Assembly (NCBI RefSeq): GCF_018873765.1 | Contig: NC_057918.1 | Location: forward strand, 11,168,862 to 11,232,861 | Source of the DNA: Telopea speciosissima | Taxonomy: Eukaryota; Streptophyta; Magnoliopsida; Proteales; Proteaceae | Length of the DNA stretch: 64,000 nt | Direction: 5' to 3' | Part shown: positions 36,130-47,759 of the stretch, piece by piece | Layout of the letters: each line of letters begins with the position of its first letter | Position numbering within the stretch: the stretch's first letter is position 1 | Made by a program: the position numbers and the translations under genes | The notes under the pieces: model-generated | Seen by the model: only the letters and a program-made list of their open reading frames with translations | Told to the model about the DNA's origin: nothing | The model's database searches: none

Positions 36130-38165
36130 GGGTCACTTGTTTGACTTCCCCCACTCCATCAAATGCTTGGCATCCTATTATTCTCTTTTGTACCGCCCTC
36201 TCAACTTGTGGAGAGTGGGGACACCTTGCCTTCTAGTGGTGGTTGGACTGACAAAAAAAATCCCTCTGACCATGGTGAGGAGACAAATTTGAACCCTTTG
36301 ATTAGCATTGGGAAGGGTAGTTTTGACCTTGCATAATAAAGATGAGAATTAATGATGGCTTGGGTGAAGGAAAATTTCTATCAGCGTAAGAAAAAAATCG
36401 CAGTAACCAAAGGTCACAATTCCCCTTTATTGTACGAAGTTCTTATCCTTGCTAGATTGACAGCCTACTACAACAAAGATAGTGTATGTCTTCATAGGAA
36501 AAACTTGGTCCATACCGTAAAAAAAAAAATGGTTTGAACTAAGTTGCCCTTTACCTATTTTTTCACTGTCAATTTGTTACCATAAGATTGTCATTGGAAA
36601 GGATAGTTTTGACTTTCTCAATAGAAATTGAACAGTAATAATGATTTAAGAGTTCAATCATGTTAAAAATTATAACAATAATATTAATTCCAAGAGTTTG
36701 ATCACGATTTCGTTGGAGGAGTGAGTTCCTTTTCCATGATTGAAGAAAAACTTTCCCCAAATTGATAAATTAGATAAAAAAAAAATTTATGCACGACCAT
36801 CTACACATACAAGTCAGGCTTCAGCCATAAAGAAAAGGATAGAAGAGGTAAAAGTGATTACATATTTGACCCCGTTGGGGTTGGGTAAAGGTAAGGATAG
36901 AAGAGATGATGTGATTACATATTTGGCCTCATTCCATCTAACGGTTAAAACGCACGATGGGGGGTAGATGGCACTAGTGCTGTAAAATTAGAGAAAGATT
37001 TTGTCCACCCGTAGTGGACGGCTAACCGTCACAATTGATATCAACTAATCAACCCTATATTGACAAAATTATCGAAATTACCCTTCACTTTTGGTTGATC
37101 ATATGGCCATATCCATGAGATCCATCCCAACACCATCAACAGAACACGCCGCAATGAAAGAATTGTTCCAATAAGAATCATCATCATCAGTGTGTCCTCC
37201 TCCTCCTCCTTCCGTTCTCTTTCCTTCGGTTGTTGAATTGGTTCGGTTTGAGTCGTTTGACTGAGCAATGTTTCTCCACTTTACTCTCATAATTTTTTTT
37301 TGGGGGGGTAATAAGTAACTTTACCCTCATATTGATTCTTATTCCTTCTTGAAGCCCCCTTTGTCTTTCTCCCATTCTTCTTTGTCTTCCACTATGACTC
37401 TCCCTTTCTCCCCGTCTGTTCGTTGGTATTGTTTTGAATAATATGTTGGAGGAGGAGGAGGAGGAGTCGAGATTGAAAGAGGCGGGCTGTTGGACATTAT
37501 TATTAGTATTATAGTTCGTTGATCCATCTGCCTGCAATAATCTTCCATATTCTTTTTATGCCGGTTTTTTGATCAGGTAAAATTCTTCCTGATTTCCTCT
37601 CCGGTGGTGGTGCTTCTGTATTCTGCGAATTACGGAGTTACGACTATTTCGTTTCAATTTCCTTTTAATTAGCCTGTAACTGTGGGTCTAAATTTTGATT
37701 TGATTCGATTCATTTGTTGTCTTCTGTCCTGTCCAGAACTTGTCTTTCTAAATCCTGTTTTTTTCTACACTACAGAAACTAGGATTTACTAGGGATTCAT
37801 GAAAGGATTGGATTCCTTGATCCATCTTCTCTTCTAAATTCTAATTTAGTGGCAGAGCGTTTCAGGAGGTTTCCTTTCCTTTCCTTTGTCTTTGTGTGAT
37901 ACCTATTATCAAAAAATGGAAAAGTAACAGCCAATCTCGATCTCCCTCGATCCATGATCAATTTTTTTTTTCAATTCCCATTTTACAGTATAATAATAAT
38001 CTCTACCCCTAAATTCCGCATTTATATCCAATAGTTGGAAGTCCCCAATATAAATAAACGGTGGTTAATGAATGAAGGGATGAAACCTTACAGCTCATTA
38101 ATTCATCATCTAAGAATGAATGTTCTGTTCCTGTTCCTGTTCCTCCTCAAATTCATATTCATCTT
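36130..38165. other. Intergenic and upstream of the glutaredoxin-like gene
   Basis: Minus-strand open frames at 37099-37548 are mostly Ser, Pro, Gly and charged low-complexity and match no family I know. A near-duplicated word (GATAGAAGAG with GTGATTACATATTTG) occurs at 36838-36875 and 36896-36925. No supported gene. Confidence 0.4.
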
Positions 38166-38166
38166 G

Positions 38167-38175
38167 TATATAAAA
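38167..38175 (+). promoter_or_regulatory. Putative TATA box of the glutaredoxin-like gene
   Basis: TATATAAAA lies about 150 bp before the ATG. The leader between contains an (ATC)n run (38226-38249) and CT runs, typical of plant 5' UTRs. Confidence 0.6.
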
Positions 38176-38320
38176 ACCCCCTTTCTTTAATTAATCCCCT
38201 TTTTTCCCTCCTTTAGTACCACCACCATCATCATCATCATCATCATCACCATCCTCTCTCTCTCTCTCTGTCCTACCTACTTCTTATTCATCTCTCTCTC
38301 TCTCAAGCTCTTCTTCAATA

Positions 38321-39715
38321 ATGGGCTGTGCAAGCTCCAAGCAATCGAAATGCCGCCACTGCGGCAAGGACCCATCTTTATCTCGGAGCAATTCAGTGCC
38401 TCTTCACCTTCCCGTCCCCGTCCACCACCCAGCCCAGCGTAATGGCGACAGTTACCACATAGTCGCCCTCACTTCTTCCACATTGGGTTCTCTCAAGCTT
38501 GATTCCCCCCTACACAATCACTACGATCACCATGATCACATCTCCACCAATAATGGTACTACTGCTCTCTACAAACACAACGACGACGACCACGAAGAAG
38601 ATTATGACAACAGTGACGACGATGTCTCGGATCATAATTGCAGAGAGAAGAAGCAGAGAAATAATTCCATTAATACACAACACAACAGCGAAAGCAAGGA
38701 GGTATTTTCCAGGGAGATACGATTAGCCAAGACGTGGTCCGACATGATCGACCAGAAGATCCCCAAGGTCGTTCCCACGACCCCTATCAGAACCCCACCG
38801 GGCGAACCAGAGAACATCAACACCTGGGAATTAATGGAAGGCTTAGAAGACAGCAGTCATCTCCGCCTCCCCAGTTTCGCAGACCCAGAACGCTGCTTCT
38901 CCTTTCACGCTGTCTGCAATGCCTCCCCTTTTGATCTCTCTAGTCCCAAATTAAAGCAGGGAAACGGCAACGAAACGCACATACCCCCATGGCTTCAAAT
39001 ATCCAACACCGATCCTGATCCTGATCCTGATCCCGATCCCGATCCCGATCCCAATCCCAAGCCCAAGCCCATCGTCTCGGATTTTGATCCGGAGATTATC
39101 TCGACCTTCAGAAAGGCCCTCGAAGAAATATCGCCGACGAACACTTCCCTTCTCCGGTCGCCGGAGGAGGCCGAGAAGATGGTATCCCCGATCAATAACG
39201 GGTGGTGTTTGATCCTGTCATCCAAGGAAGAGGAGGTGGACACCCACTACAACGTGTTAAACGGTGGTTTCATGACGACCACTGGGTGTCATCAGTGCCC
39301 ACCAGGTGGGGAGGACAAGGTAGTGATATACTTCACGAGCCTGAGAGGGGTTAGGAAGACTTACGAAGATTGCTGCCAGGTGAGGGTGATCATGAAAGGG
39401 TTAGGTGTTCGATTGGACGAGAGGGACGTATCGATGCACTTCGGGTTCAAAGAAGAGCTGAAGGAGTTGTTAGGGGATAGGTACAGAGGTATTGGGCTGC
39501 CCAGGGTGTTCGTGAAGGGGAATTACATTGGTGGTGTCGATGAGATAAGACAATTGCACGAGGACGGAGGTCTAGAGAAACTTGTTCATGGGTGTGAGAA
39601 GGTGGACGATTCCTGTGGTGGTGGTGGGTTGTGCGAGGCCTGTGGGGATATTAGGTTTGTGCCCTGTAAGAGGTGTTCGGGGAGTTGTAAGATCTATTAC
39701 GAAAGTGGAGATCAT

Positions 39716-39747
<32 letters not shown>

Positions 39748-39832
39748 CACTACTCATGAATCTGAATATGGGTTTGTACGATGCCCTGATTGCAATGAGA
39801 ATGGGATCGTACGGTGCCCTGTTTGTTGTTAG
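38321..39832 (+). CDS. Glutaredoxin-domain protein with N-myristoylation motif and Cys-rich tail
   Basis: A single-exon frame of 503 codons. MGCASSKQ at the N-terminus fits N-myristoylation plus palmitoylation, which would place it at the plasma membrane. SYHIVALTSSTLGSLKL (about 44-60) and NTWELMEGLED (about 166-176) are conserved blocks of the plant family that includes Arabidopsis At3g28850 and At5g39865. Residues about 230-247 are an Asp-Pro repeat from a GATCC(T/C) tandem. The glutaredoxin fold runs from about 332 (KVVIYFTSLRGVRKTYEDC) through LPRVFVKGNYIGG to about 430. The usual CxxC redox site is replaced by SLRG, so thiol-disulfide exchange is doubtful. From about 437, CEACGD, CKRC, CPDC and CPVCC give four CxxC pairs, probably binding zinc, interrupted by a Glu-rich stretch. 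Scaffolding or redox-independent signalling is an inference. Confidence 0.92.
39010..39066 (+). repeat. Hexamer tandem repeat coding for Asp-Pro
   Basis: GATCCT/GATCCC units in frame within the glutaredoxin-like gene, ending in Asn-Pro and Lys-Pro variants. Length is likely to vary between alleles. Confidence 0.9.
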
Positions 39833-39839
39833 TTCTTTA

Positions 39840-41270
39840 CAATTACAACTTCTTAGGGAGAGGGTTTACTTTGATTGATTTGGTAGATGAGATTAGAGAG
39901 GTATCTACCTACAGAGATGGACACCTACTTCAGTTACAGTTGCAGGCTTGCAGGCAGCCCATTACAGTTCCATTATTAGTTTTTAATTTTTTTTTTCTTT
40001 TGAGTTACCTTTCATTTTGTTTTGTGCTTTCCTTCTTGTTTATTTTGTACAGAAGTTTTGATTCTTGGGTGAATACTTCACTGTTGATGAAGGAAAACGT
40101 TCCCCTACATTTACTTACTAAAAGAAGTGAATATTGGTGTGGATTTTGTTGGTTGGTTGGTTGGTAAACAGATACTCTTTCCTTTTCCCCAATTTTATGT
40201 CATTGTCTCTTTTTTCTTACTTTCCCTTATCTCCCTATTAAAAGGTGTCAACTGAGTGAGTTGGTCCAGTTGAAGGACCACTCCCAAGTCCCAACCTTCA
40301 TAAGACTGAAATCGTATTGGAAAGCTAATTGGTCCCTAGGACCTTCTAGACTATTAAGATCGATCGTTAGCTTTTCGGTTCTAGTAGTCATATCAATTTT
40401 ATTTGGGGGTTATTGGTCTCGGTCTATCGGTCCACATTCCCCACAATGGGGGTACTTACTGACCAATAAGGGACCAATCTATTACTATTATATATAAGGA
40501 GGAACCCTCCTTCGCACACTCCCCCATTGGAAGATTTGAAATGGGCATCGGAGAGAACCCTCACCCTGTATATAAACATCAATTTCAGCATGAGAATTTA
40601 CTCAAAGATGCGTTTTATCTTATAAAATTAACCACCCAATTTGGGTATTATAAAAGGCTGAGGGTTCTATGAACAAGCAGCATAGAGAAACCCACTTATA
40701 AGATGTGGTAAGACAGTATTATGCATTGGAAAGCAGCTAAAATATTTCATGTGAAGAGGAGAGAGGTAGACACAGAAGTGCTAGTATACCCGACGTCAAC
40801 AGTTTAGAGAACCTGTATTTTTTTTTTACCCAAACTTACAAATTTGGACAATATTGTCCCATGCCTCTCCCCATTTCTTGTATTCCCTCACTTTGTCTCC
40901 CACCGCCGCACCACCTCCGCCCATCGTCTCGACCACCATAAGAGCTTGGCACCTATAATTATATTGGAAATCCAAACCAACTTATGTTGAGCTATTATTT
41001 CTGTGTCAACTATTTCGGAAATTCTATCTTCCTATCAGTTTTCCTGCCGTCACTAGAAACAGAGGACTGAAAGAAGTTATGAAATCAATTGATCGCATTA
41101 GCAGTGAGCACAACATTGGCATGTTATAATCTTTGTGGCCTCACCTCATCCCTAACAATTGGGATTGAGTAGTAGTTTTGTAATACCATCTTCATTTTGC
41201 CTACATTTGTGAAAGTTAAAGATTGGGTGGTAAATTTTGTAAGATGAAACCCATTTTTGTATAATCTTGT
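39840..41270. other. 3' flank of the glutaredoxin-like gene and intergenic
   Basis: The first 200-300 bp should be the 3' UTR. Near 40750-40820 the phrase GTAGACACAGAAGTGCTAG is shared with 55995-56020 (GATAGACACAAAAGTGCTAA), a dispersed repeat. No gene seen. Confidence 0.4.
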
Positions 41271-41272
41271 AA

Positions 41273-42623
41273 TTTTCTTTAGGGTAAATTACACTGTCAT
41301 CCCCTAAGGTTTGTATAAAATATAGCACGACCCCCTGTGTTTCAAAATTATACAGCTACTCCCCCTCAGTTGACGGTAAGTGGATCTGTGGATGGTGTTA
41401 ATTTATACATTTTAAATACCAACTTTGCCCTCCTCTAATATCCTGTTTAAACTTAGTGGAAATTCCAACTTTGCCCTCATGTAAGATTATAAACCAAACC
41501 CTTTTTACCGTTTTCTTCCCCAAATGTGAAGTTGCTTCCATTGCTGAACTATAACTCCATCGCACAGGTATACATCTATTTCTCTCCCTCATCTATTCTC
41601 CCTCTATGCTTGTTCTCTCGGATTTTTTTTTTCCTTTCTCTCAGTCATTTGCTATTAACGCTAAAGACTCTCACATCTTTATCTTTTTATTTCCGTTGCT
41701 GCAGCAGTGCCAGCCTTATACGCCCATGGAGATGGCCCGCAAGGAATATGCCTAAACTGGAAGGGCATATATGATGGCTGCCTCCAATAAGACTTTCAAT
41801 CTCCCCAGTCTTCAGATTGATTTCAGGAAACAATGCATCCTTTCTAGGGTTGAATCATTCTGAGGTGTTTGCATTGCAGAGAGCCTTAATCGAATTGAAG
41901 TGAAGCCAACAAACATACCATGTGTTTCGTGGCCCGTCACATGCATGAAAACAAAAATCAAAAGAATCAGAATCAAAGGTTCAATTTTGTTGTTTGCAGT
42001 TGAAGTTGAAGAAGATGAGTGGGATTTTATTTTTCATTTTTTCTTTACCCAATCGTGGCAAGAAAGCATGAAATGGTCAGCTCCCTTGCTTCGATTCCAG
42101 TAGGGATGTTTCTCAAAGACGATTAGGACATAATCCATGTATGTCCAAGGAAATGTGAAGTTACCTCCTTATCGTCGCAGGTTGTCGTCGCTGCCTGCAG
42201 ATCTCGATGATGGCTTTCCAACGTCGCAGTTCTCAGAGATGGATTCAGTAGATATCATCGCTACGACGGTCGCACTTCTCGGTTCGTGTAGCAGGGATGG
42301 GATGGCGATGAACACTTCCTCAGAAGATCGCCATCTTCTGAAGTTGCACAAAACCAGAAGGGGGTGGGAAGCTCCTTAGTTCGAGTAACAGGGCAGGAGA
42401 AGGGTGTGGGAAGCTCAAATGACTATTAGGGGTAAATTAGTCATTTTAGGTCATGAATTACCATCTCCGTTCAACATAACCGGACTGATATAACGGAACG
42501 GAGCTGACTATAACAAATAACCAAAACTAAGGAGGTGTGACTGTATAATTTTGAAATACAAGGGGTCGTGCTGTATTTTATACAAACCTCAGGGGGTGGC
42601 AGTGTAATTTTCCCTTTTCTTTA
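41273..42623. mobile_element. Mutator-like element with 9-bp target duplication
   Basis: The element runs 41282-42614 (1333 bp) between perfect copies of TTTTCTTTA (41273-41281 and 42615-42623). The terminal inverted repeats start GGGTAAATTACACTG / GGGAAAATTACACTG and stay similar for about 100 bp, including AGGTTTGTATAAAATA, AGCACGACCCC and TTTCAAAATTATACAG. A 9-bp duplication and long TIRs are the marks of the Mutator superfamily. No transposase is visible, so it is non-autonomous. The interior is complex, non-repetitive sequence with exon-like pieces: a donor-like GCACAG|GTATAC near 41568, an acceptor-like TTGCTGCAG near 41704, and open words such as GNNASFLGLNHSEVFALQ near 41830-41885. 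It may hold captured host gene fragments (Pack-MULE); the source gene is not recognised. Confidence 0.88.
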
Positions 42624-44240
42624 AAAAAAATCTATAACATCAAATTGGTACTTAAAATTTAGTCCCTATATTGGGTTTTTATCGATCCCTTGTTACTCTT
42701 GGCTCACTTGGTTAGTCTTATTAGTCAAATTGGCCAGATTGTAACCGATGATAATGTAGATTTTTATTTTAATCAAAATTGAATCTAGACCAATAAGTAA
42801 ATAGTCTTCGTGTTTTTTTTTTTTTTTAAATAGGGAAATGGCCAATGGCATTCCCTACACCATCTCCCATATTTATTGTTTATTAATTTTTTCTTTTTAA
42901 AAAAAATTAAATAAATAATAACAATGTTTTTTCATGGTGTAGGATGCACCTTAGGCTCAGAGAACCCTCACCTATTTTATTATTAATAGTATGAAGCTAG
43001 GTCTGCCATTTTTTTTATTTTTTTTTTTACCTTTAATTTAAAGATTTTTTAAAAATAAAATAAAAAAGATTCTAATTTCTAAATTCATCACTTTAGCAAG
43101 GAAAGAAGCAAACATATATATAAATGGAGAGTTTACCAGTTTTCGTCCACCCATAGAGGACCCCAAAATGCCTTCCTGATGTCCTCTCCCACCCCGCAGC
43201 GAATGGAAATCCCATTCACTGTGGGTGGCGGTAAAATGGGGTCCTTATAAATTACCATAAACTAAGGCTGAGTTGTTCTTTTCTATGGAATAGGCCATGC
43301 CATTTTTTGTTGGTTCCCTTTTATGTATCCTTTTTTGTCGAATCTTTTACTCTCATTGTTCTATTCGTGAAAATCTGGACTTTTAATTGTCTTGTAGCTC
43401 CTCCAGTCGTCCTCCATCTCCAGTACAAAAAAAAATGCCGACATAAGTAATGGAATCTATTGTCCATTCAAATGCAGCCATTAGTATAATTTTAGTTCCC
43501 TTTATTGCTGAATGAGTACTGAAGAAGACCACGAAATCATTAACTACTATCCGCCCAAGACTATTATGATATGATGAAGGGACCAATTTGATTAAATCCG
43601 CCCAATCGAACAGCAGGTGTGAGCACAGCACAGCAAGAAGACAATGGTTTTCAGAGAAGAGGGTGGTGGTGGCGATGGTGGGTAGCAACTATCAAAGCAT
43701 CTTGAACAACAATCCTTCTTCCTTTAGCACAAACGTTGGGAATAATAAAATTCCTAACGATTTTCTGATTTCAGGCAAAAATAACGGCTACTGGACGATG
43801 CTAGGAAATATGATCAATCGCTTTCATTTTGGCCTTTTCCGATAATTGCCAAATGCACAATAATATGTGATCCATATTCTCCACATAAGAAGGGGGAGAG
43901 AACTCATGTTCAAAAGTTTCAATTTTTTTTTTCTGATGACCCCCAATCCACATTGTTGTGGTGATGGCCACAAGAGTGAGTTAGGGAAAGGTCTTAAATG
44001 AATATTTGATTGGTTGGAGGTCATAAGTCATCCAACATTTGTATCACTTCCATAGTAGCATAATAGCATGGGCATTGCCACTTTGATATGTATTGGCCAT
44101 GGCACTAAGTAAAAAAGCACAGGCCATGCCCCATGAGTTTCCCTCTTTATTGTTATATTAGTTAGAAGGTATTATTAATGAATCACGGCTTAATAATCAT
44201 CATTAATTATTTAGTTTTCTTGGTACGTGTGGATAGTGGA
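42624..44240. other. Intergenic, no gene supported
   Basis: Homopolymer-rich. A small perfect hairpin GCGAATGG-AAAT-CCCATTC lies near 43199-43216 within a stretch whose flanks (AGGACCCCAAAAT and ATGGGGTCCT) are partly inverted. Overlapping frames at 43383-43845 have no recognisable motif. Confidence 0.4.
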
Positions 44241-44243
44241 GTC

Positions 44244-44483
44244 CTTACATGGGGTCAAGGTATGCCTGGTTCCCCAAGTGGTGGGTCAAGTGTTCTCATT
44301 TATCAAAAAATAAGGGAAGAAGAAAGCGAAAATTCTTAATATCAACTCCTCCTCCCCCCACCCTTTTTCTAGTTCATGTCTTACATGGGGTCAAGGTTTG
44401 CCAGGTCTCCCAAGTGGAGGGTCAAGAGTTCTCATTTATCAAAAAAATAAAGGAAGAAGAAATCGATACTTTTTAATATTAAC
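44244..44483. repeat. Direct duplication, offset 146 bp
   Basis: CTTACATGGGGTCAAGGT starts at 44244 and again at 44390. Similarity continues about 90 bp through GGGTCAAG-GTTCTCATTTATCAAAAAA and GGAAGAAGAAA, with about 50 bp of unrelated DNA between the copies. Confidence 0.85.
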
Positions 44484-44489
44484 GGATCA

Positions 44490-45780
44490 AAGTCCAATTA
44501 AAACTGCTTTGATCCAGGTCCAAGGGTCGAGTCGACGGAAAATTACTAAGAAAGACACAGAGGGTGAGAGTATTTTGGAAATGTGAAAAAAAAATAAATT
44601 GGACTCTCTCTCTCTCTCCCAAAATAAATGGGGAAATTACAGAAATTGCCTAGATCAACTTAGATAAGAAAATTATTTACAAGACAAGGTTCAAAATTTG
44701 TTTTAAATCCATTAGTTGTGATTTTAAAAAATTAATTTAAATCTCCAAAGAAAATGAAAACAAAATCAAACTCCCTAAAATTTCCCCATCTCTATTCACA
44801 TCTTAGCCGCTCTTTCCCACCTCTGCTGCATACCAGACTCGGTGCAAGTCCTCACTCCTCACATCCCTACATCCCTAAAATTTTTCTTTTATTTATTTTT
44901 TATTTTATGAAACTCTTTTCTGTTTGGTTGGGTTCTCTTTTTTCTATTCACGTTGAAATCAAATGAGTAGCGCTCTATGCAATGGGTTCCACCATTCTCA
45001 AGCCTTTCCGTCTATAGATCATAAGTGTTGACGTTTGTAGATGAAAAAAATCTTGGGCTCAATGACAACTCCATCGACAACCATTTGAAGTCCAGATGAT
45101 ATCTTTGATAGTATCTGCAGTGAAGAGAGAACTTAAACTGCTAATTTCTGTTCTGCTCAAGGTGGTTGAACCGATTAGAACCTAATAATCATACTATTCC
45201 GGCACTTTAGTGTAATTCAATGACTCTTTTAACATCAGATTCCAGCAACAGAGAATTCCTCAAGCACAGTTTTTTTAAGAATCAGATTCCACTATTAAGT
45301 GTGAATTACAGATAGAAGCAATAACTTACTGCAAAGGGCAATATTCATTTTATTTCATAAAAAATAATAATAAAAAAAATATATTTTAGGCTTTGAATGG
45401 AAGTGGGAAGAGCAGGACTTGCATAGAGTTCAAGTATGCGGCTAAAGGTGTGAATATAAGGTGGGGGTATTTTAGGAAGTTTAATTAATCTATTTATTTT
45501 TTGACCACATGAGCAATAACTAACAACAATTTTAGGAATTAAATAAATATTTTCAGAATCAAAACCAATAGATGTAAAATAAATTTTAAACCTACTTATC
45601 TTGTAAATAATTTTCTTACCTCATGGATCTGGCCACAATTTCCCCAAATAATAATCAGGTTGGAATTCATAATACCAACTTTTACAGCAGTGCTCATGTT
45701 GGTCACTCAATATGTAAGAGCCTGCCAAGGAGACCAAAGGGATGATGACTCTGGTGTATGTAGTTGCCACTTGCCAAGTC
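44490..45780. other. Intergenic, no gene seen
   Basis: AT-rich; a CT run near 44606-44618. No exon recognised. Confidence 0.45.
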
Positions 45781-45784
45781 CTCG

Positions 45785-45960
45785 TCAAAGGTCAAGTAGT
45801 GCTGTAGTGGTTGGGATAACCTTGATGTCGGAGGTTCAAGTCAACTGCATCTAGTTGGTTCTGCAAGCAAGGAAAAAGTCTATATTCAATATTTTGATCA
45901 GGTTGTATTTCACTCGGTCAGGTCAGAATCATAATAGAGAAGTTTCCTTAAAAAACAAGT
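45785..45960 (+). mobile_element. Possible tRNA-derived SINE fragment
   Basis: TGCTGTAGTGGTTGGGA near 45800 resembles a polymerase III A box region, and GGTTCAAGTC near 45831-45840 fits the B box consensus (GGTTCRANYC). Their spacing of about 30 bp is right for a tRNA-like head. A run of A follows near 45950. No target duplication was found. Confidence 0.38.
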
Positions 45961-46495
45961 ATACAGAGTGATAAGGAGTCTTCTCCTTGTTTAGATGGGA
46001 TTAAATAACAAAATTTGGTGGCAAAGACCCAAAGCATACACACACAAGTCAATAAAACTAGTCTTACATAATCTCTTACAGACTACAAATAGGTGTTTTT
46101 TATGTTGACGTTCAATGCTGTTAGCTTCTGGGTTGTCTTGTAGACTTGGTAGGGTCTACCAACTTGGTCAATCATATACTGCTGCGAGCCTTTACCACCA
46201 TTCTTATACAAGTGACACAGATCAGAAAGATGGCAGATGCTTGACCATGGTTCACCAGCATCATAAAATCATCGACATCCAGGTACTTGAAAACCCGGTT
46301 ACAATCACCTTAAACAACTCTGTAAGTAGTTCATCTCCCACTGCAGTAATACAAAAATATAACAAAGAAACATCGAACACATTGTGGGATATAATAGTGA
46401 GCACCAAGTGTAAGCTCATCGTGATTGAACTACATCAAGGAAAAAAATACAGCTAGACTACAAAACTAAGGCAAGTAGATGTATTACATGCTGCC
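45961..46495. other. Intergenic, no gene supported
   Basis: An open frame at 46115-46456 (113 codons) has no motif I recognise. Confidence 0.35.
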
Positions 46496-46499
46496 TGAT

Positions 46500-46925
46500 T
46501 TCAATACAACAACTCAGCCTTACCCCAACTCAATACAACAACTCAGACTTCACTCAGCTCTACTTGAAGTCATACTTGATACAAGCCCTAAGCTATGCAT
46601 GCCTTTCTCACCACTTCACCTAGAGTCATTGTAGGTGAAGAGGTGAGGCTCTTTTAGCTCCTTTAATCTGAATCAAATCACTTCTCCATACTCTCTATAC
46701 TAGGGCATTTAAAGGCCTCCATTGAACATGGCCATGCCACCTCAAGAGACTTTCTCGTAGCTTATCATGTATCGGAGCTACTCCCAACTCAGCTCTAATT
46801 TGATTATTCCTTGCATTTTCCTTTTTAGTTTTGCCACATCCATCTCAACATTCTCATCCTAGCTACACTGAATTTATTTATATGACATGCTTCTTAACAG
46901 CCCAACATTTCACACCATAGCCGAC
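46500..46925 (-). mobile_element. RTE-clade LINE 3' fragment
   Basis: On the minus strand from 46925: YGVKCWAVKKHV, then ENARNNQIRAELGVAPIHDKLRE and LRWHGHVQWRP, then near 46600 TLGEVVRK. This is the diagnostic end of RTE-type ORF2 (family pattern: YG.ECW..K, LGVA.I.DK.RE..LRW.GHV.RRP). Stops and one frame change show it is dead. It is in the opposite orientation to the related fragments at 3086-3800. Confidence 0.8.
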
Positions 46926-46929
46926 CAGG

Positions 46930-47640
46930 TAAATAGTAAAAAAAAAAATAAACTGAAATTTTTATTGGCCAATGAAACATTTTCAAATAGGTAAAGTTTT
47001 CCCAGATGGCACATCAATGGATATCTAGGGAATGGTCTGGATTGGTCACGTGTCCATATTTCTATTGAATTGTCAGCCATCAATAAGTTTCAATTTTTCA
47101 CTGGATTTCCAGAGCTTTATTTTCCACCTGGGTGACTGTGTTTAGACTGAAACTTGACAAGTAAACAAGGGACCTTGGAACCTACCTGTCCAAAAAAATT
47201 CAGCCATTCCAATTTGGCCATGTTTCAAATATTTATGTCCATTGTGAAAAAAATGATCCATGTAGCTGACCCCAATTAGTTGGGATAAGACTGAGTTAAG
47301 TTGAAGGAGGGTCCAGGAAAACCACTCCCAAATAAATATCATTTGTTGAAGTTACAATATTCTAAATTTAGAGCTAGACATACAATAGGCTACTTATTGC
47401 AGGTAAGTGAAAAGAAACAAAGGTGGTAAACAAGTGAAAACAGAGCACCATTATAGCTCACATATCCAACAAAAAGAAATCAATTATAAGATCAAAGTCC
47501 CAAGTTCCAAAATGTAACCACTGCAAGAGTAAAATTATAAAACAGGAAAAGGTCCTGTTTATGGCTCAAAAAAGTTGCTAAGACTTCAAGTCAGCAGAAT
47601 TTATCAGTAAAATTTTTAAACTGTCATATGATCATCAATC
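46930..47640. other. Intergenic with dispersed repeat
   Basis: Around 47110-47165 the phrase GAGCTTTATTTT...CTGAAACTTGACA-GT is shared with 35285-35340 and, more weakly, 56525-56560. This is probably a MITE remnant. No gene. Confidence 0.4.
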
Positions 47641-47643
47641 AAC

Positions 47644-47753
47644 TCAGTTCCTATTCTTGTTTGGGTCCGGCAGCATTGTAAATCCAAAAGGTACATCCAT
47701 CTTTTCATGATGTCGGACAGCAAGGAAGCGTTCAACAAGCAGGAGGTTGAATT
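47644..47753 (-). CDS. Possible terminal coding exon of an unrecognised gene
   Basis: On the minus strand a pyrimidine-rich tract ending TTACCATTAG precedes an open frame beginning at 47753 and stopping with TGA at 47646-47644. The frame reads LLLVERFLAVRHHEKMDVPF followed by GFTMLPDPNKNRN. The composition is protein-like and free of repeats. Two more exon-like pieces lie upstream: 48704-48644 (AG acceptor, GT donor, 61 bp) and 48530-48487 (AG acceptor but a GC donor, 44 bp). The first two join in an open frame that includes a hydrophobic segment. The complete gene model and its 5' end are not visible, and I do not recognise the family. Confidence 0.35.
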
Positions 47754-47759
47754 CTAATG

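Noticed and set aside
37099..37548. Overlapping minus-strand frames rich in Ser, Pro and charged residues
   Set aside because: Low complexity driven by CTC and GAG trinucleotide runs; no family recognised.
46115..46456. 113-codon plus-strand frame
   Set aside because: No motif and no homologue recalled; it lies among LINE and SINE remnants.
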